Assembly (NCBI GenBank): GCA_024998815.1
Contig: JACEUQ010000003.1
Location: 124,001 to 188,000, forward strand
DNA length: 64,000 bases
Reading direction: 5' to 3'
Origin: Opitutus sp.
Lineage (GTDB): Bacteria > Verrucomicrobiota > Verrucomicrobiia > Opitutales > Opitutaceae
This document shows positions 9,044 through 18,566 of this stretch, in pieces. Position numbers and translations under genes: made by a program. The notes beneath the pieces were generated by a model, which saw only the letters and a list, made by a program, of their open reading frames with translations, did no database searches and was not told the DNA's origin. Position 1 is the stretch's first letter; the number at the start of each line of letters is the position of its first letter.

Positions 9044-9138
9044 CGAGCTCACGCTCAAGGCCACACGCTTTGCGAACACACGCGCCTTGCGAACACACGC
9101 TTCGCGAAACACCCTCGTGGCCTTGAGCGTGAGCTCAG
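9044..9138. repeat. Palindromic repeat family B
   Basis: The arms GAGCTCACGCTCAAGGCCAC (about 9045-9064) and GTGGCCTTGAGCGTGAGCTC (about 9117-9136) are exact complements. The loop contains three copies of a GCGAA(C/A)ACAC-like motif. It occupies the 338-bp gap between selO and htpG. Relatives lie at 13979-14051, 32761-32785, 52859-52931 and 60541-60627. Confidence 0.88.
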
Positions 9139-9277
9139 GGTGTTTACCCAACAGTTCCGCTTCCCCGGGGAACTTGCTGAGTTCAGCTCATCGTGGAGGC
9201 GAATGGGCATTACGGCGCTATTGCCCCCCAAAGCGCCCCGGGCCGCCCCCCTCAAACTGCACAGTCTTGATTTTTCT

Positions 9278-9313
9278 AAAAGCCCGCTAAAGTTAGCGGG
9301 CTTTTCCTTTTTC
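9278..9313 (+). terminator. Terminator-like hairpin upstream of htpG
   Basis: A 13-bp perfect stem (AAAAGCCCGCTAA / TTAGCGGGCTTTT) with a 2-nt loop is followed by a T-rich run. It could end selO transcription; its 3' edge is only about 22 bp before the htpG start codon, leaving little room for an htpG promoter. Confidence 0.75.
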
Positions 9314-9335
9314 CCTCATTTAACCTCTTCGCTCT

Positions 9336-11186
9336 ATGTCTACCGCTACGCCGCAAAAATTCGAGTTCCAGGCTGAGATCAAGCAGCTCCTCGATATCGT
9401 CATTCACTCGCTTTACACGGAGAAGGAAATCTTCGTGCGCGAACTGGTTTCCAACGCTTCCGACGCGATTGAGAAGTTCCGCCACCTCCAGCTCACCGAG
9501 AAGGATGTCGCCGACGACCAGCTCGCCCTGGAGATCAATCTCACCACCGACGACACCGCCAAAACCCTCACGCTGCAGGACGCCGGCCTCGGCATGACCC
9601 GCGCCGAGTTGATCGAAAACCTCGGCACCATCGCTCACTCCGGCTCCAAGGCGTTTCTCAAAGCCCTCAGCGAGGGCGGCCAGAAAAACACCAACTTGAT
9701 CGGCCAGTTTGGCGTTGGTTTCTACTCGGCGTTCATGGTCGCGAAGACGGTAAAAGTTTACTCCCGCTCGTGGAAAAAGGACGAGCCCGCCCACGTATGG
9801 ACCAGCGACGGCTCCGGCAGCTACGAGATCGAGGAAGTCGCCGACCAACAGCGCGGCACCAAGATCGTCATCGAGCTCAAGGACGACTGCGGCGAATTCG
9901 CCACCGAAGGCCGCATCAAGGAAATCCTCGAGCGCTACAGCGCCTTCGTGTCGTTCCCGGTTAATCTCGGCGGCAAGTTGATTAACACCGTTCAGGCCCT
10001 GTGGCTGCGCAGCAAGAGCGAGATCACCGACGAGCAGTACACCGAGTTTTATAAATTCCAGGCCCACGCCTACGACGAGCCCCGCCTGCGCCTGCATTTT
10101 TCCGCCGACGCCCCGCTGCAGATCAACGCCCTGCTATTCGTACCCAAGGACAACACCGAAAAGTTCGGCATGGCCCGCCTGGAGCCGTCCGTCTCGCTGT
10201 TCTGCCGCAAGGTGCTGATCGATTCCAAGCCCAAGGACCTGCTGCCTGAGTGGCTGCGTTTCCTCAAGGGCGTGGTCGATAGCGAGGACCTCCCGCTCAA
10301 CATCTCGCGCGAAACCATGCAGGACCGCGCCTTGGTCGAGAAGTTAAACAAGGTCATCACCAAGCGCTTCATCAAGTTCCTCTCCGAGGAAGCCAAGAAC
10401 CGCACCGAGGCATACAACGAGTTCTACGCCGAATTCGGCGTGTTCCTCAAAGAAGGCGCCGCCCTCGATTACACCCACAAAGACGAGATCGTTAAACTGC
10501 TCCGCTTCGAGTCATCCCTCACCGAGAAGGGTAAAATCACCTCTCTGGCCGAGTACGTGACGCGCATGGGCACCGAGCAGAAGGAAATCTATTTCCTGAT
10601 GGGCCCGAACCGCGCCGCCATCGAGAGCGGCCCGTACCTGGAAGGTTTTAAAGCCCGTAATCTCGAAGTGCTGTTCTGCTACGAGGCGGTGGACGAGTAC
10701 GTGATGAGCAACGTGCGTGAGTTCGACGGCAAGAAGCTGGTCGCCGCCGACCACGCCGACGTTAAGTTGGCCGACGCCCCCAAGCCGCCTGCCGCCGAAG
10801 GCGACCTCTCCGAAAACGACGCCAAGGCGCTGGCCGAATGGCTCAAGACGACCCTCGGCGACCGCGTCGGCGAAGTTAAAGCCAGCGACCGTTTGGTTGA
10901 TTCGCCCGCCCTGGCGGTCAACGCCGACAAGTTCATGTCGCCGCAAATGCGCCGCATGATGAAGGCCATGAACAAAGACGGCGCCGAGGCCCCGGTGAAA
11001 GTTAACCTGGAGATCAACCCCCGCAGCGCGGTGATCAAACACCTCTCGATTACGCGCACTGCGGCCCCTGAAAAGGCCGCCCTGATTGCCGAGCAGATCT
11101 TGGACAACTCACTGATCAGCGCCGGCCTGTTCGAAGACCCAAGCAAGATGGTGGCCCGCCTCTACAAGCTACTGGAGACGGTTTAA
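9336..11186 (+). CDS. htpG: Molecular chaperone HtpG (Hsp90)
   Basis: 616 aa, normal for bacterial Hsp90. ATP-driven dimeric chaperone in the cytosol. The GHKL ATPase domain carries the catalytic Glu and Asn in FVRELVSNASDAIEK, the adenine-binding DAGLGMT loop and the lid motif GQFGVGFYSAFMVA. The middle domain has the catalytic Arg region VVDSEDLPLNISRE. The C-terminal dimerisation domain is complete. The ATG at 9336 gives MSTATPQKFEFQAEIKQLL, with the standard first helix. No Shine-Dalgarno motif is visible. It ends at an intrinsic terminator. Confidence 0.97.
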   Translation: MSTATPQKFEFQAEIKQLLDIVIHSLYTEKEIFVRELVSNASDAIEKFRHLQLTEKDVADDQLALEINLTTDDTAKTLTLQDAGLGMTRAELIENLGTIAHSGSKAFLKALSEGGQKNTNLIGQFGVGFYSAFMVAKTVKVYSRSWKKDEPAHVWTSDGSGSYEIEEVADQQRGTKIVIELKDDCGEFATEGRIKEILERYSAFVSFPVNLGGKLINTVQALWLRSKSEITDEQYTEFYKFQAHAYDEPRLRLHFSADAPLQINALLFVPKDNTEKFGMARLEPSVSLFCRKVLIDSKPKDLLPEWLRFLKGVVDSEDLPLNISRETMQDRALVEKLNKVITKRFIKFLSEEAKNRTEAYNEFYAEFGVFLKEGAALDYTHKDEIVKLLRFESSLTEKGKITSLAEYVTRMGTEQKEIYFLMGPNRAAIESGPYLEGFKARNLEVLFCYEAVDEYVMSNVREFDGKKLVAADHADVKLADAPKPPAAEGDLSENDAKALAEWLKTTLGDRVGEVKASDRLVDSPALAVNADKFMSPQMRRMMKAMNKDGAEAPVKVNLEINPRSAVIKHLSITRTAAPEKAALIAEQILDNSLISAGLFEDPSKMVARLYKLLETV

Positions 11187-11230
11187 GGCGAAGGCCGCTC
11201 GGCCAGCACGAGCAGAGCAGGCGCAACCCA

Positions 11231-11260
11231 AAGCCCCGACACAAACGTCGGGGCTTTTTT
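11231..11260 (+). terminator. Intrinsic terminator after htpG
   Basis: The stem AAGCCCCGAC / GTCGGGGCTT with loop ACAAAC is followed by TTTTTT, 44 bp after the htpG stop. The rest of the gap up to the tRNA (11261-11470) shows no gene or repeat that I recognise. Confidence 0.92.
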
Positions 11261-11470
11261 GTGGAGCGGTTAAAGAGCTCGGCCGCGCTAGCTGATGCCC
11301 GAATCCGTTTGACTGAGGTGCCTTTCCTCCGGTGCGGCAAGATGCAGGCAGGCTCGCATGGTTTACAGGGTATATCCGCCCGAAAATCTTCCGCGTCATC
11401 TGTCTTTATGGGCGAACAGTTCGAATCATCGGCCCTGTTTTGTTAGCAGTAAAACCGAGTCTTCGGACAC

Positions 11471-11503
11471 AAAAAAACCCGCAACCTGCTAGGGCTACGG
11501 GCT
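11471..11503 (-). terminator. Putative terminator of tRNA-Met
   Basis: Read on the minus strand, AAGCCCGTAGCCC and the later GCGGG are followed by TTTTTTT, immediately 3' of the tRNA gene. The stem is imperfect, with CCCG pairing CGGG and an inner CCC/AGG helix. Confidence 0.6.
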
Positions 11504-11519
11504 TAACAAAGCAAAAAAT

Positions 11520-11600
<81 letters not shown>

Positions 11601-11818
11601 GTGGGAAGGGCAGACCATCACCGCGGCTCGCGCTCTGTCAACGGCCTTTTTCTAAAAAACGAATTCTCCGCTTGCCAGCCCTCCCGCCGCCCTCTGTTGT
11701 CTGCCGCTCCTTCGCCCATCACGGACGCGGGAAAACCAAACCACAACCAGCATCTCTCGATCGCAAGGCGGCCCTCTGGCCGACCTGTGTTTCAGGCAGA
11801 TAACATAGATCAACTCCC

Positions 11819-12712
11819 ATGAACGTAACTCCTAAGGACCTCCTCGACGCCGGCGTACACTTCGGCCACCAGACCAAACGTTGGAACCCGCGCTCCAAGC
11901 CCTACGTCTTCGACCACCGCCAGGGCATCACCATCATCGACCTCGGCAAGACCCACGAGCTGCTCCAGAAGGCCTACACCTTCCTCGAGGAAACCGTCGC
12001 CGGCGGCGGTAACGTGCTCTTCGTTGGCACCAAACGCCAGGCCCAGGAAATCGTCCGCGAGGCCGCTATCGCCACCCACCAGCCTTTCGCTGTTGACCGT
12101 TGGCTCGGCGGCACCCTCACCAATTTCGCCACCGTCAAAAAATCCATCGCGAAGTTCAAGAAGTTCCAGCAGCTGGAAGCTTCCGGCGAACTGGCCAAGC
12201 TCTCCTCCAAGGAAGAGTCCGCCATCAAGCGCGAGATGGTGCGCATGAACAAGAATTTCTCCGGCATCGTCGACATGGCGAACCTGCCTTCCGCTGTGTT
12301 CGTCCTCGACGCCCACCAGGAAGCCATCGCCGTCGCCGAAGCCAAGCGCCTCGGCATTCCTTGCGTCGGCCTGGTCGACACCAACTCCGACCCCACCCAG
12401 CTCGCTTACCCGATCCCCGGTAACGACGACGCAGTGAAGTCCATCCGCATCATCGTCGACACCGTGATCGAGGCCGTCCAGAGCGGTCTGGCTCAGCGCG
12501 ACAGCCGCCGCAACACCCGCGGTCAGGCCGACCTGCGCGCCGTCTCCTCCGAGATGGCCGCCTCCGCTGGCGCCACCAACGAAGCCGGCGAAGTTGACCT
12601 CTCCAAGGTCTCCATCCCGTCCTCCGTTGAGGTCTCCGAGGCCGACATCGCCGCTTCCGCCAAGAAGAGCGCCGCGACCCCCCGCAAGAAGGTCGCCGCT
12701 CCCAAGGCCTAA
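11819..12712 (+). CDS. rpsB: 30S ribosomal protein S2
   Basis: 297 aa, longer than the usual 230-260 because of an Ala/Lys-rich C-terminal tail (KKSAATPRKKVAAPKA). Required for late 30S assembly and S1 binding. Family blocks are DLLDAGVHFGHQTKRWNP, KPYVFDHRQGITIIDL, FVGTKRQAQEIV, RWLGGTLTNFATVKKS, PSAVFVLDAHQEAIAV and GLVDTNSDPTQLAYPIPGND. It starts at ATG 11819 with a leader lacking a Shine-Dalgarno motif. tsf follows 21 bp downstream, the conserved rpsB-tsf operon. In the 220-bp gap upstream I recognise no RNA element. Confidence 0.98.
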   Translation: MNVTPKDLLDAGVHFGHQTKRWNPRSKPYVFDHRQGITIIDLGKTHELLQKAYTFLEETVAGGGNVLFVGTKRQAQEIVREAAIATHQPFAVDRWLGGTLTNFATVKKSIAKFKKFQQLEASGELAKLSSKEESAIKREMVRMNKNFSGIVDMANLPSAVFVLDAHQEAIAVAEAKRLGIPCVGLVDTNSDPTQLAYPIPGNDDAVKSIRIIVDTVIEAVQSGLAQRDSRRNTRGQADLRAVSSEMAASAGATNEAGEVDLSKVSIPSSVEVSEADIAASAKKSAATPRKKVAAPKA

Positions 12713-12733
12713 TCGCCCCCTGTTTATCTAAAA

Positions 12734-13327
12734 ATGAGCACTCCCATCACCGCCCAACAAGTCAACGACCTGCGCGGCCAAACCGGCGCCGGTCTCATGG
12801 ACTGCAAGCGCGCGCTTGTTGAAACCAACGGCAACTTCGAAGAGGCCGTCACCATCCTTCGCAAAAAGGGTGCCGCTTCCGCCGCCAAACGCGCGGATCG
12901 CGAAGCCAAAGAAGGCCTCATCGAGAGCTACATCCACGTCGGTGGCAAAGTTGGCGTCCTCATCGAGGTCAACTGCGAGACCGATTTCGTGGCTCGTAAC
13001 GACGACTTCAAGGCCCTCGTTCGTAACCTCGGTATGCACATCGCCGCCGCCAACCCGATCTGCGTTTCCCGCGATCAGGTTCCCGAGGCCGATATCGCCG
13101 TCGAGCGCGACATCGCCACCGCACAGGTTGCAGGCAAGCCGCCCGCCGCCGTGCAGAAGATCGTTGAAGGCAAACTCGAGAAGTATTTCGCGACCGTCGC
13201 GCTCCTCGATCAGCCCTTCGTGAAGACCCCTGAGAAAACCATCAAGGAGATCCTCACCGAGGCGATCGCCAAGACCGGCGAGAACATCCAAGTTCGCCGC
13301 TTCGTTCGCTACCAGCTCGGTTCTTAA
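12734..13327 (+). CDS. tsf: Elongation factor Ts (short form)
   Basis: 197 aa, the single-core form rather than the roughly 280-aa two-subdomain form of E. coli. It is the guanine-nucleotide exchange factor for EF-Tu. The N-terminal UBA-like domain is VNDLRGQTGAGLMDCKRAL, the core has the TDFV exchange motif in EVNCETDFVARNDDF, and the C-terminus ends in the helix IQVRRFVRYQLGS. It sits 21 bp after rpsB and ends 32 bp before a strong terminator. Confidence 0.97.
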   Translation: MSTPITAQQVNDLRGQTGAGLMDCKRALVETNGNFEEAVTILRKKGAASAAKRADREAKEGLIESYIHVGGKVGVLIEVNCETDFVARNDDFKALVRNLGMHIAAANPICVSRDQVPEADIAVERDIATAQVAGKPPAAVQKIVEGKLEKYFATVALLDQPFVKTPEKTIKEILTEAIAKTGENIQVRRFVRYQLGS

Positions 13328-13358
13328 GCCGACCCGCTGCGGTTAGCAGCTAACCCCC

Positions 13359-13391
13359 AAAGCACGCCGGTTTTCCGGCGTGCTTTTTTGT
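13359..13391 (+). terminator. Intrinsic terminator after rpsB-tsf
   Basis: The stem AAAGCACGCCGG / CCGGCGTGCTTT with loop TTTT is followed by further T residues. Confidence 0.93.
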
Positions 13392-13426
13392 GTCCAGTGC
13401 AGCGGTTTCAGTCTCCGATCAACACC

Positions 13427-13834
13427 ATGAAAGTCACCAAGGGCCAGATCTTCAATCGGGGTATTACCCACTGCTGCCCCAACTGCGGCGCCAACAAACT
13501 ATTCAAAGCCGACTCGTTTTTCGCGCTCAACCCCGAGTGCCCGGATTGCGGCCTAAAAATCGAGCGCGACGAGGGATTTTTTCTCGGTTCCATGTCGCTC
13601 AACTACGCCGTCACCACCTTGGGATTTTTATTTCCCGTCTTGGTGCTGTATCTGGTCGGCGCGCTGTCGGGGATAGTCGCGGCGGTGATCGCCGGAACCG
13701 GAGCACTCGGCTTCCCCGTTCTCTTTTACCGCTCTTCACGGAGCTGGTGGCTGATGAGCTATTACTTTTTCCTCCCGCATCACCTCCCGGCCAACTGCGG
13801 CGCGGCCCCCACCAACGCGGACGACAACCCGTAA
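13427..13834 (+). CDS. DUF983-family zinc-ribbon membrane protein
   Basis: 135 aa from ATG 13427. The N-terminal zinc ribbon has two CxxC knuckles (CPNCGANKLF and CPDCGL), then the motif RDEGFFLGSMSLNY, then two membrane spans (TTLGFLFPVLVLYLVGAL and VAAVIAGTGALGFPVLF) and a short tail. This is the arrangement of DUF983 proteins, small inner-membrane proteins of unknown function. A TTG at 13388 inside the terminator would extend it and is rejected. Monocistronic by position. Confidence 0.8.
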   Translation: MKVTKGQIFNRGITHCCPNCGANKLFKADSFFALNPECPDCGLKIERDEGFFLGSMSLNYAVTTLGFLFPVLVLYLVGALSGIVAAVIAGTGALGFPVLFYRSSRSWWLMSYYFFLPHHLPANCGAAPTNADDNP

Positions 13835-13876
13835 CTCACGGCAGGCTAGCTAATTTTAAGCAGGATCGTAGCCGTA

Positions 13877-13935
13877 AAAGTAGCGCAGACTTCCAGTCTG
13901 CTCGGGGTGCGCAAATGCAGGCTGGAAGCCTGCGC
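13877..13935. repeat. Palindromic repeat family A adjoining the 459-bp element
   Basis: The left arm AAAGTAGCGCAGACTTCCAG is followed, after a short spacer, by the small palindrome GCAGGCTGGAAGCCTGC at 13917-13933. Bases 13915-13935 are repeated exactly at 19598-19618 on the far side of the nested insertion. Confidence 0.85.
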
Positions 13936-14431
13936 CTGGAGTTTGGCCTCTGACTAGTCGAACGCAGATCAGCCGAATCCTTGAGCTCACGCTCAAGACC
14001 ACACTCTTCGCGAACACACTCCTTGTGGCCTTGAGCGTGAGCTCAAGGATTCGGCGCACCGCAGCCAGAAAAAACACCTCGTGCTCACGCACGAAGCCAC
14101 ACCGAGCCAAAGCCACCCAGGCAAAGGCACACTCCAGGCCGCACCCGCCCGAACGTGGCCTTGAGCGTGAGCTCAAGGTCTGGAGTTTGGCCGTTTAACT
14201 CGTGCCAAGAACCACACAGGTGCTGCGCATCATGTATGGTGTGAGCGGCGAGCGGGAAAGCGTCTATTTCTGGCGGTTAGGAATGCACTTCTTCTTCGGT
14301 GGATCTTCTTCCCCTTAAAAAGAGTAATACTCTTCTTCCGTGGGTGGGTTTTCTTCCCTGTCCGGCTGGGGATATGAGGGGTGCGAATGGGTGGAGATTG
14401 AACCGGCGGGACGCTTGGCGGATGCACAGCG

Positions 14432-14989
14432 ATGCATCCAACCGGTTCACGCAAGTGTTTGCACTGTGTCGATTTCTTTCTGCCCGACGCGCATAACCGC
14501 GAGCGTCAGCGCTACTGCGGGAAGCCGGGATGCCGACGGGCGAGCCGGGCGGCCAGTCAGGCCAAATGGTTGGCGAAGCCGGAGAACCTCGACCACTGGA
14601 AAGGCCCAGAAAATGTCCAACGGGTGCAGGAGTGGCGGAAGGCCAATCCGGGGTACTCAAGGCGGAGGGGGCCGCGACGGCGGGTGGCGTTACAAGACAT
14701 CCCAACTACGCAATCCGTTGTGCACCAGCCTAAAGCCGAGCCGGTCGCCGAGGTGGCGTTACCGAATCCCTGCGTGCCGTTACAAGACAGATGGGAGTCG
14801 CAAAACCCTGTGCTCGTGGGGCTTATCGCGCAGTTCGCCGGAGTGACGTTACAAGAGGACCTCGAACCCATGCTGCGACACCTGCAATCCCGGGGGCGGG
14901 TGATCCTGGGCATCGACGTCCAGCCGCCCGATTATGCAAAAACAACCGATCGATCGCGAACAACTCCGGCGCACGCCGGCCCAGTTTAG
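14432..14989 (+). CDS. IS21-associated zinc-knuckle protein (copy 1)
   Basis: 185 aa. The N-terminus has a Cys-rich knuckle (RKCLHCVDFFLPD ... RQRYCGKPGC) of the CxxC...C....C type, followed by a basic stretch ASQAKWLAKPENLDHWKGPE and EWRKANPGYSRRRGPRRR. This profile resembles accessory ORFs found ahead of istA in some IS21 relatives; its role is unknown to me. DNA binding is plausible from the zinc knuckle and basic patches. The last 56 bp overlap the next ORF. Copy 2 (46098-46655) differs at several residues, including VKPECQQ for GKPGCRR, but keeps all Cys, suggesting selection on the knuckle. Confidence 0.7.
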   Translation: MHPTGSRKCLHCVDFFLPDAHNRERQRYCGKPGCRRASRAASQAKWLAKPENLDHWKGPENVQRVQEWRKANPGYSRRRGPRRRVALQDIPTTQSVVHQPKAEPVAEVALPNPCVPLQDRWESQNPVLVGLIAQFAGVTLQEDLEPMLRHLQSRGRVILGIDVQPPDYAKTTDRSRTTPAHAGPV

Positions 14990-15293
14990 CTGGCTGGACC
15001 ACCGGCTGGTGCGGGGCAATTACCTGGGGCGGGCCAGTGCCCCCGCCTGGGGCCTCTATCTGGTCCTGGTCACCGTGGGCGACGCCGACGGGCTGAGTTA
15101 CTACGCCACGCGCACCCTGGCCCGGCTGCTCACGCTCAGCGAGGACGGCCTGGTCGAGGCGCGCCGGCAGTTAATCGAGGCCGGGGTGATCGCCTACGCC
15201 GCGCCACTTTACCAGGTGCTCTCCTTGGACCGGGGCAGGCCAACGCACACGCTGGCGGCAACGCCGCCGCCGAGCCGGGAGGTGGGCGCGTGA
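14934..15293 (+). CDS. IS21-associated small protein (copy 1)
   Basis: 119 aa, starting inside the preceding ORF and overlapping the istA start by four bases (GTGA). The core LSYYATRTLARLLTLSEDGLVEARRQLIEAGVIAY has the cadence of a winged helix-turn-helix, with a recognition helix then a wing. It may bind the IS ends or regulate istAB; that is inference. Copy 2 at 46600-46959 is almost identical. Confidence 0.65.
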   Translation: MQKQPIDREQLRRTPAQFSWLDHRLVRGNYLGRASAPAWGLYLVLVTVGDADGLSYYATRTLARLLTLSEDGLVEARRQLIEAGVIAYAAPLYQVLSLDRGRPTHTLAATPPPSREVGA

Positions 15294-15943
15294 TCGATTA
15301 CGAACTGTATTGCCGGATAAAACAGGCGGAGGCGGCCGGTCACAGTGCGCCGCAAATCGCCCGCTCGCTCCAGTTGCACGTGCAGACGGTGAGGCGCTGG
15401 CAGGCGCAGGAAAAGTACGTGCGCAGCCAGGCCGCGCAGGTGCCTAGGCCAAGCAAGCTCGACGTGCACAAGCCGGCGATCGCGCGCTGGCTGGAGGCCC
15501 ATCCGTTCACCGCCATGCAGCTCTGGCAAAAGGTGCGCGAGCGGGGGTACACGGGCGGGTATTCAATTTTGAAAGACTACGTGCGGCGGGTGCGGCCGAG
15601 GAACCTGGAGGCGTTTCTTACCCTCAAGTTTGCCCCCGGCCAGACCGCGCAGGTGGACTGGGGCAGTTTTGGCGCGGTGGAGGTGGACGGCACCCGGCGG
15701 GCTTTAAGTTTTTTCGTCATGGTTTTGGGGTACAGCCGGTTCCTGCATGTGGAATTTACCCTCGGGCAGGGCCAGGAGTGGTGGCTGGGCTGTCACCGGC
15801 GCGCCTTTGAAAAACTCGGCGGGGTGCCGCGCGAGGTGATGGTGGACAACTGCAAGACGGCCGTCCTCTCGCATGTGCCCGGGACCGACCCGGTGTACAA
15901 CGCCCAGTACCTGGACTTTGCCCGGCACTACGGGTTTACGATA

Positions 15944-17750
15944 GAGCCTGTCCCAAATTTCCGGATTTTTAAAAAGTGCGCAGAGGTCCATTGGGATTGC
16001 GGGCGAACGAGGTGGCACGAATCACCCCAGCGACGTTAAACGGCGGCCCGAATCGATTTTTCCCGCCCCCAAGCGCGGTAGTAAGGTACGGCAAAGCCGG
16101 GGCGAGCCCCAGGGTTATTCACATTTTTGCCGGAAAATTGAATTAAGCGGCCAGCGGAAGTGTTATTTCCTCGGCAAGGATTCGTGACACCAGCCAGAGG
16201 TTGTGACCGAGTACACTCCAACCCACCGAACGGTAGCGGTTGGCAAACCCTTTACAGCGCAAGCGTCCGCCGAGGCGTTGTTTGAGGATCGCAATGCGCG
16301 CTTCGGTCGCCGAACGGCGCCGCTGCAATTGGGCGAAGCGTTTTTCGCTCAAACGCTCCTTGAGCGCGTGCGGATCACGCGGGCATACCGCATCGTAAAC
16401 GTCTTGTTGCTTGAGCATTGCGGAAGTTTTTTTGGTGGCGAAGCCGCGGTCGGTGCCGACCGCGCTAATCGGCGCACTCAGGTCAAAGCGGTTCTGCCGC
16501 GCCAGGCTTTCCTCGAGTTGGCACCATTCTGCCGGAGCCGCGCCCTGGTAGAGTTGCCAGTCGGTGATTAAACCGGAGAGCGCCTCGCTCAACAGCAACG
16601 AGTTGCCAAACTCGACTTGGCTCCCTGCTTTGCCGCGAACCAGTACGTTCACATCAAGTTCATGCACGCTGAGGATCTTTTGGTCGTTGGGCACCGGGCG
16701 TCCGCCGATGATGCGCTCGTGGGCCTGCTTGATGACGGCGGGCAGTTGGCCGAGCATAGCGTCGATGCGGGTGGTTATCCGCTTGGTTTGGCGTTGGCTG
16801 TAATGGGTTTGGCTATACTTCTGCGCCAACAGGTCGCGGTGGCGGCGGGCATGTTCTCCGATCGTGCGTAACAGCGTCTTCATCTTGCGCAGGATCTGTT
16901 TACGCGCGCGCTTGGCGTCGTTGCGGCGGCCTGCGTGGGTCATTGACATGCACAACTTGTTCATCTGCTTGGCAAAGCACTCCGGCTCTTCAGGCATACG
17001 GTGGAGCAGTCCAGCGCGGCGGATTAAAATCATGGCCTTGAGCAAAGTCTTGGACACATCACGCAACAGCACCCAGTCCACCGGGAAGTGGATGTTGGTC
17101 TCCAAGCACGTGCCGTCGATGAGGCAAACATCCATGTCCAGCGGCGCGCTCAACCCGAGTTCAGTGGCGCGATCCTTCTCGCCGCACATCTCCACCAACA
17201 CTTGCCCCATCCAGCGCACCTGTTCGGCGGTGAAAAACTTCGAGGCCCGCTCCAGCACACTTTTGGACGCCCCCTTGATTCCCTCAAGCGTGCGAACACC
17301 GCAAAAATCCGCCAGTAAATCACTTGAGGCAATGCTACGGGAAAGCTCGCGAAAGGATATGTTGCCCAAATGCACCCGCAACACTTCAAAGCGTAACGCT
17401 TTGAGCGCAAACTCCATACGCTGGCGTAGTTGTGCGACACTGGCTTGGCCTGCCCCCGCCTTGGCAAAGTCCATCGCCATCGTCTCCAAGTGGCTGCCAC
17501 GCAACAACGCGTCGAGTCCTTCCAATTGCTGGCGAAACTCGGCGTAATCTTTATTGGCACCGACTGGCGTTAGCGCCGGACGCAACCAGCGTTGCAGGGC
17601 AATGGCCGAGGTGGCGGATACGGGTTTTGACTTCATGGCCGATTATAGCGGCTTTTTTTTGACCAAAACCAGGGAATTACCCCTCTTTAGGCATCATTAA
17701 ACTTATGCTAATAGTTCACTGCTAGGTTTTTATGCTTTCGGGACAGGCTC
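15944..17750 (-). mobile_element. 1807-bp DDE insertion sequence, copy 1
   Basis: The ends are inverted repeats GAGCCTGTCCC...GGGACAGGCTC (11 bp perfect, then similar). The 7-bp target duplication TACGATA lies at 15937-15943 and 17751-17757, confirmed by the uninterrupted istA of copy 2. It contains one transposase gene on the minus strand. The sequence appears identical to the copy at 26689-28495, pointing to recent transposition. Confidence 0.95.
16143..17636 (-). CDS. DDE transposase of the 1807-bp IS (copy 1)
   Basis: 497 aa, filling most of the IS. A DDE triad can be proposed: Asp in CLIDGTCLETNIHFP, Asp in AVGTDRGFATKK, and Glu in RRSATEARIAILKQRLGGR. The region between the first two is interrupted by a long basic helical segment (RRNDAKRARKQILRKMKTLL), and the C-terminus NRYRSVGWSVLGHNLWLVSR resembles the RNase H-fold end of IS4/IS5-superfamily and ISNCY-type transposases. 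Exact family is uncertain. Intact, with a protein sequence identical to copy 2, so probably functional. Confidence 0.88.
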   Translation of the reverse strand: MKSKPVSATSAIALQRWLRPALTPVGANKDYAEFRQQLEGLDALLRGSHLETMAMDFAKAGAGQASVAQLRQRMEFALKALRFEVLRVHLGNISFRELSRSIASSDLLADFCGVRTLEGIKGASKSVLERASKFFTAEQVRWMGQVLVEMCGEKDRATELGLSAPLDMDVCLIDGTCLETNIHFPVDWVLLRDVSKTLLKAMILIRRAGLLHRMPEEPECFAKQMNKLCMSMTHAGRRNDAKRARKQILRKMKTLLRTIGEHARRHRDLLAQKYSQTHYSQRQTKRITTRIDAMLGQLPAVIKQAHERIIGGRPVPNDQKILSVHELDVNVLVRGKAGSQVEFGNSLLLSEALSGLITDWQLYQGAAPAEWCQLEESLARQNRFDLSAPISAVGTDRGFATKKTSAMLKQQDVYDAVCPRDPHALKERLSEKRFAQLQRRRSATEARIAILKQRLGGRLRCKGFANRYRSVGWSVLGHNLWLVSRILAEEITLPLAA

Positions 17751-18566
17751 TACGATAAAAGCGTGCGGGCCGGGGCATCCGCAGTCCAAGGGCATGGTGG
17801 AAAACGCGGTGGGTTACGTGAAAAAAAGCTTCCTTGGCGGGCGGCAGATGAACGGGTTTACCGAGCTGGGGCCGGCCGCCAGCTTGTGGCTGGAAACGGT
17901 GGCCAACGTGCGCGTTCACGCTGAAACCCAGGGCCGGCCGGTGGACCGGCTGCCCGAGGAGCGCGCTGCGCTCCTGCCGCTTAACCCGGTGGCCAGTCCG
18001 GCGGTGCGCACCTTAAGCGTGCGGGCGTCGCGGCGGTGCCGGGTGAGTATCGAAACGAACCGCTACTCGGTGCCCACGAAGTTTGCCGGGGCGCTACTCA
18101 CCGCGCAGATCGAGGGGGCGCAGGTGAGGTTTTATGCGGACCGCACCCTGGTGGCCGAGCATGCCCGCAGTTTTGCCCGCCGCGCCGATGTGGAAAACCC
18201 CGAGCATGTGCGCGAACTCGAGGAGCGCAAACGGCAGGGGGCGCGGCAGCGCCTGCGGCTACGGTTTTTGGAACTGAGCCCGGCGGCACCCGCCTACCAA
18301 CGGGGGCTGGAGGAGCGCCGGCTCAACGCGGGACACCACCTGGCGACTATCGTGGGTTTGGTGGCCCTGTATGGAACGGAGGCAGTCGGCCGGGCGATCG
18401 AAAGCGCCCATGAACTCGGCGCCTACTCCAGCGATTACATCCTCAACTTGCTCGAACAACGCGCGCGGGCCTTGCCGCAAGCCGGGCCGATCCACCTCAC
18501 CCGCGCCGACGCGTTGGCCGCACTGGAACTCGAACTGCGTCCCCCGGATTTAAGCCCCTATACCCA

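Noticed and set aside
9276-10097. Open frame antisense to htpG and its terminator
   Set aside because: No domain, lies entirely opposite htpG codons.
13856-14176. Minus-strand open frame in the 459-bp element (106 codons), and its relative at 52793-53056
   Set aside because: It runs through the family B palindrome and the element ends differently in the two copies; no protein-like pattern.
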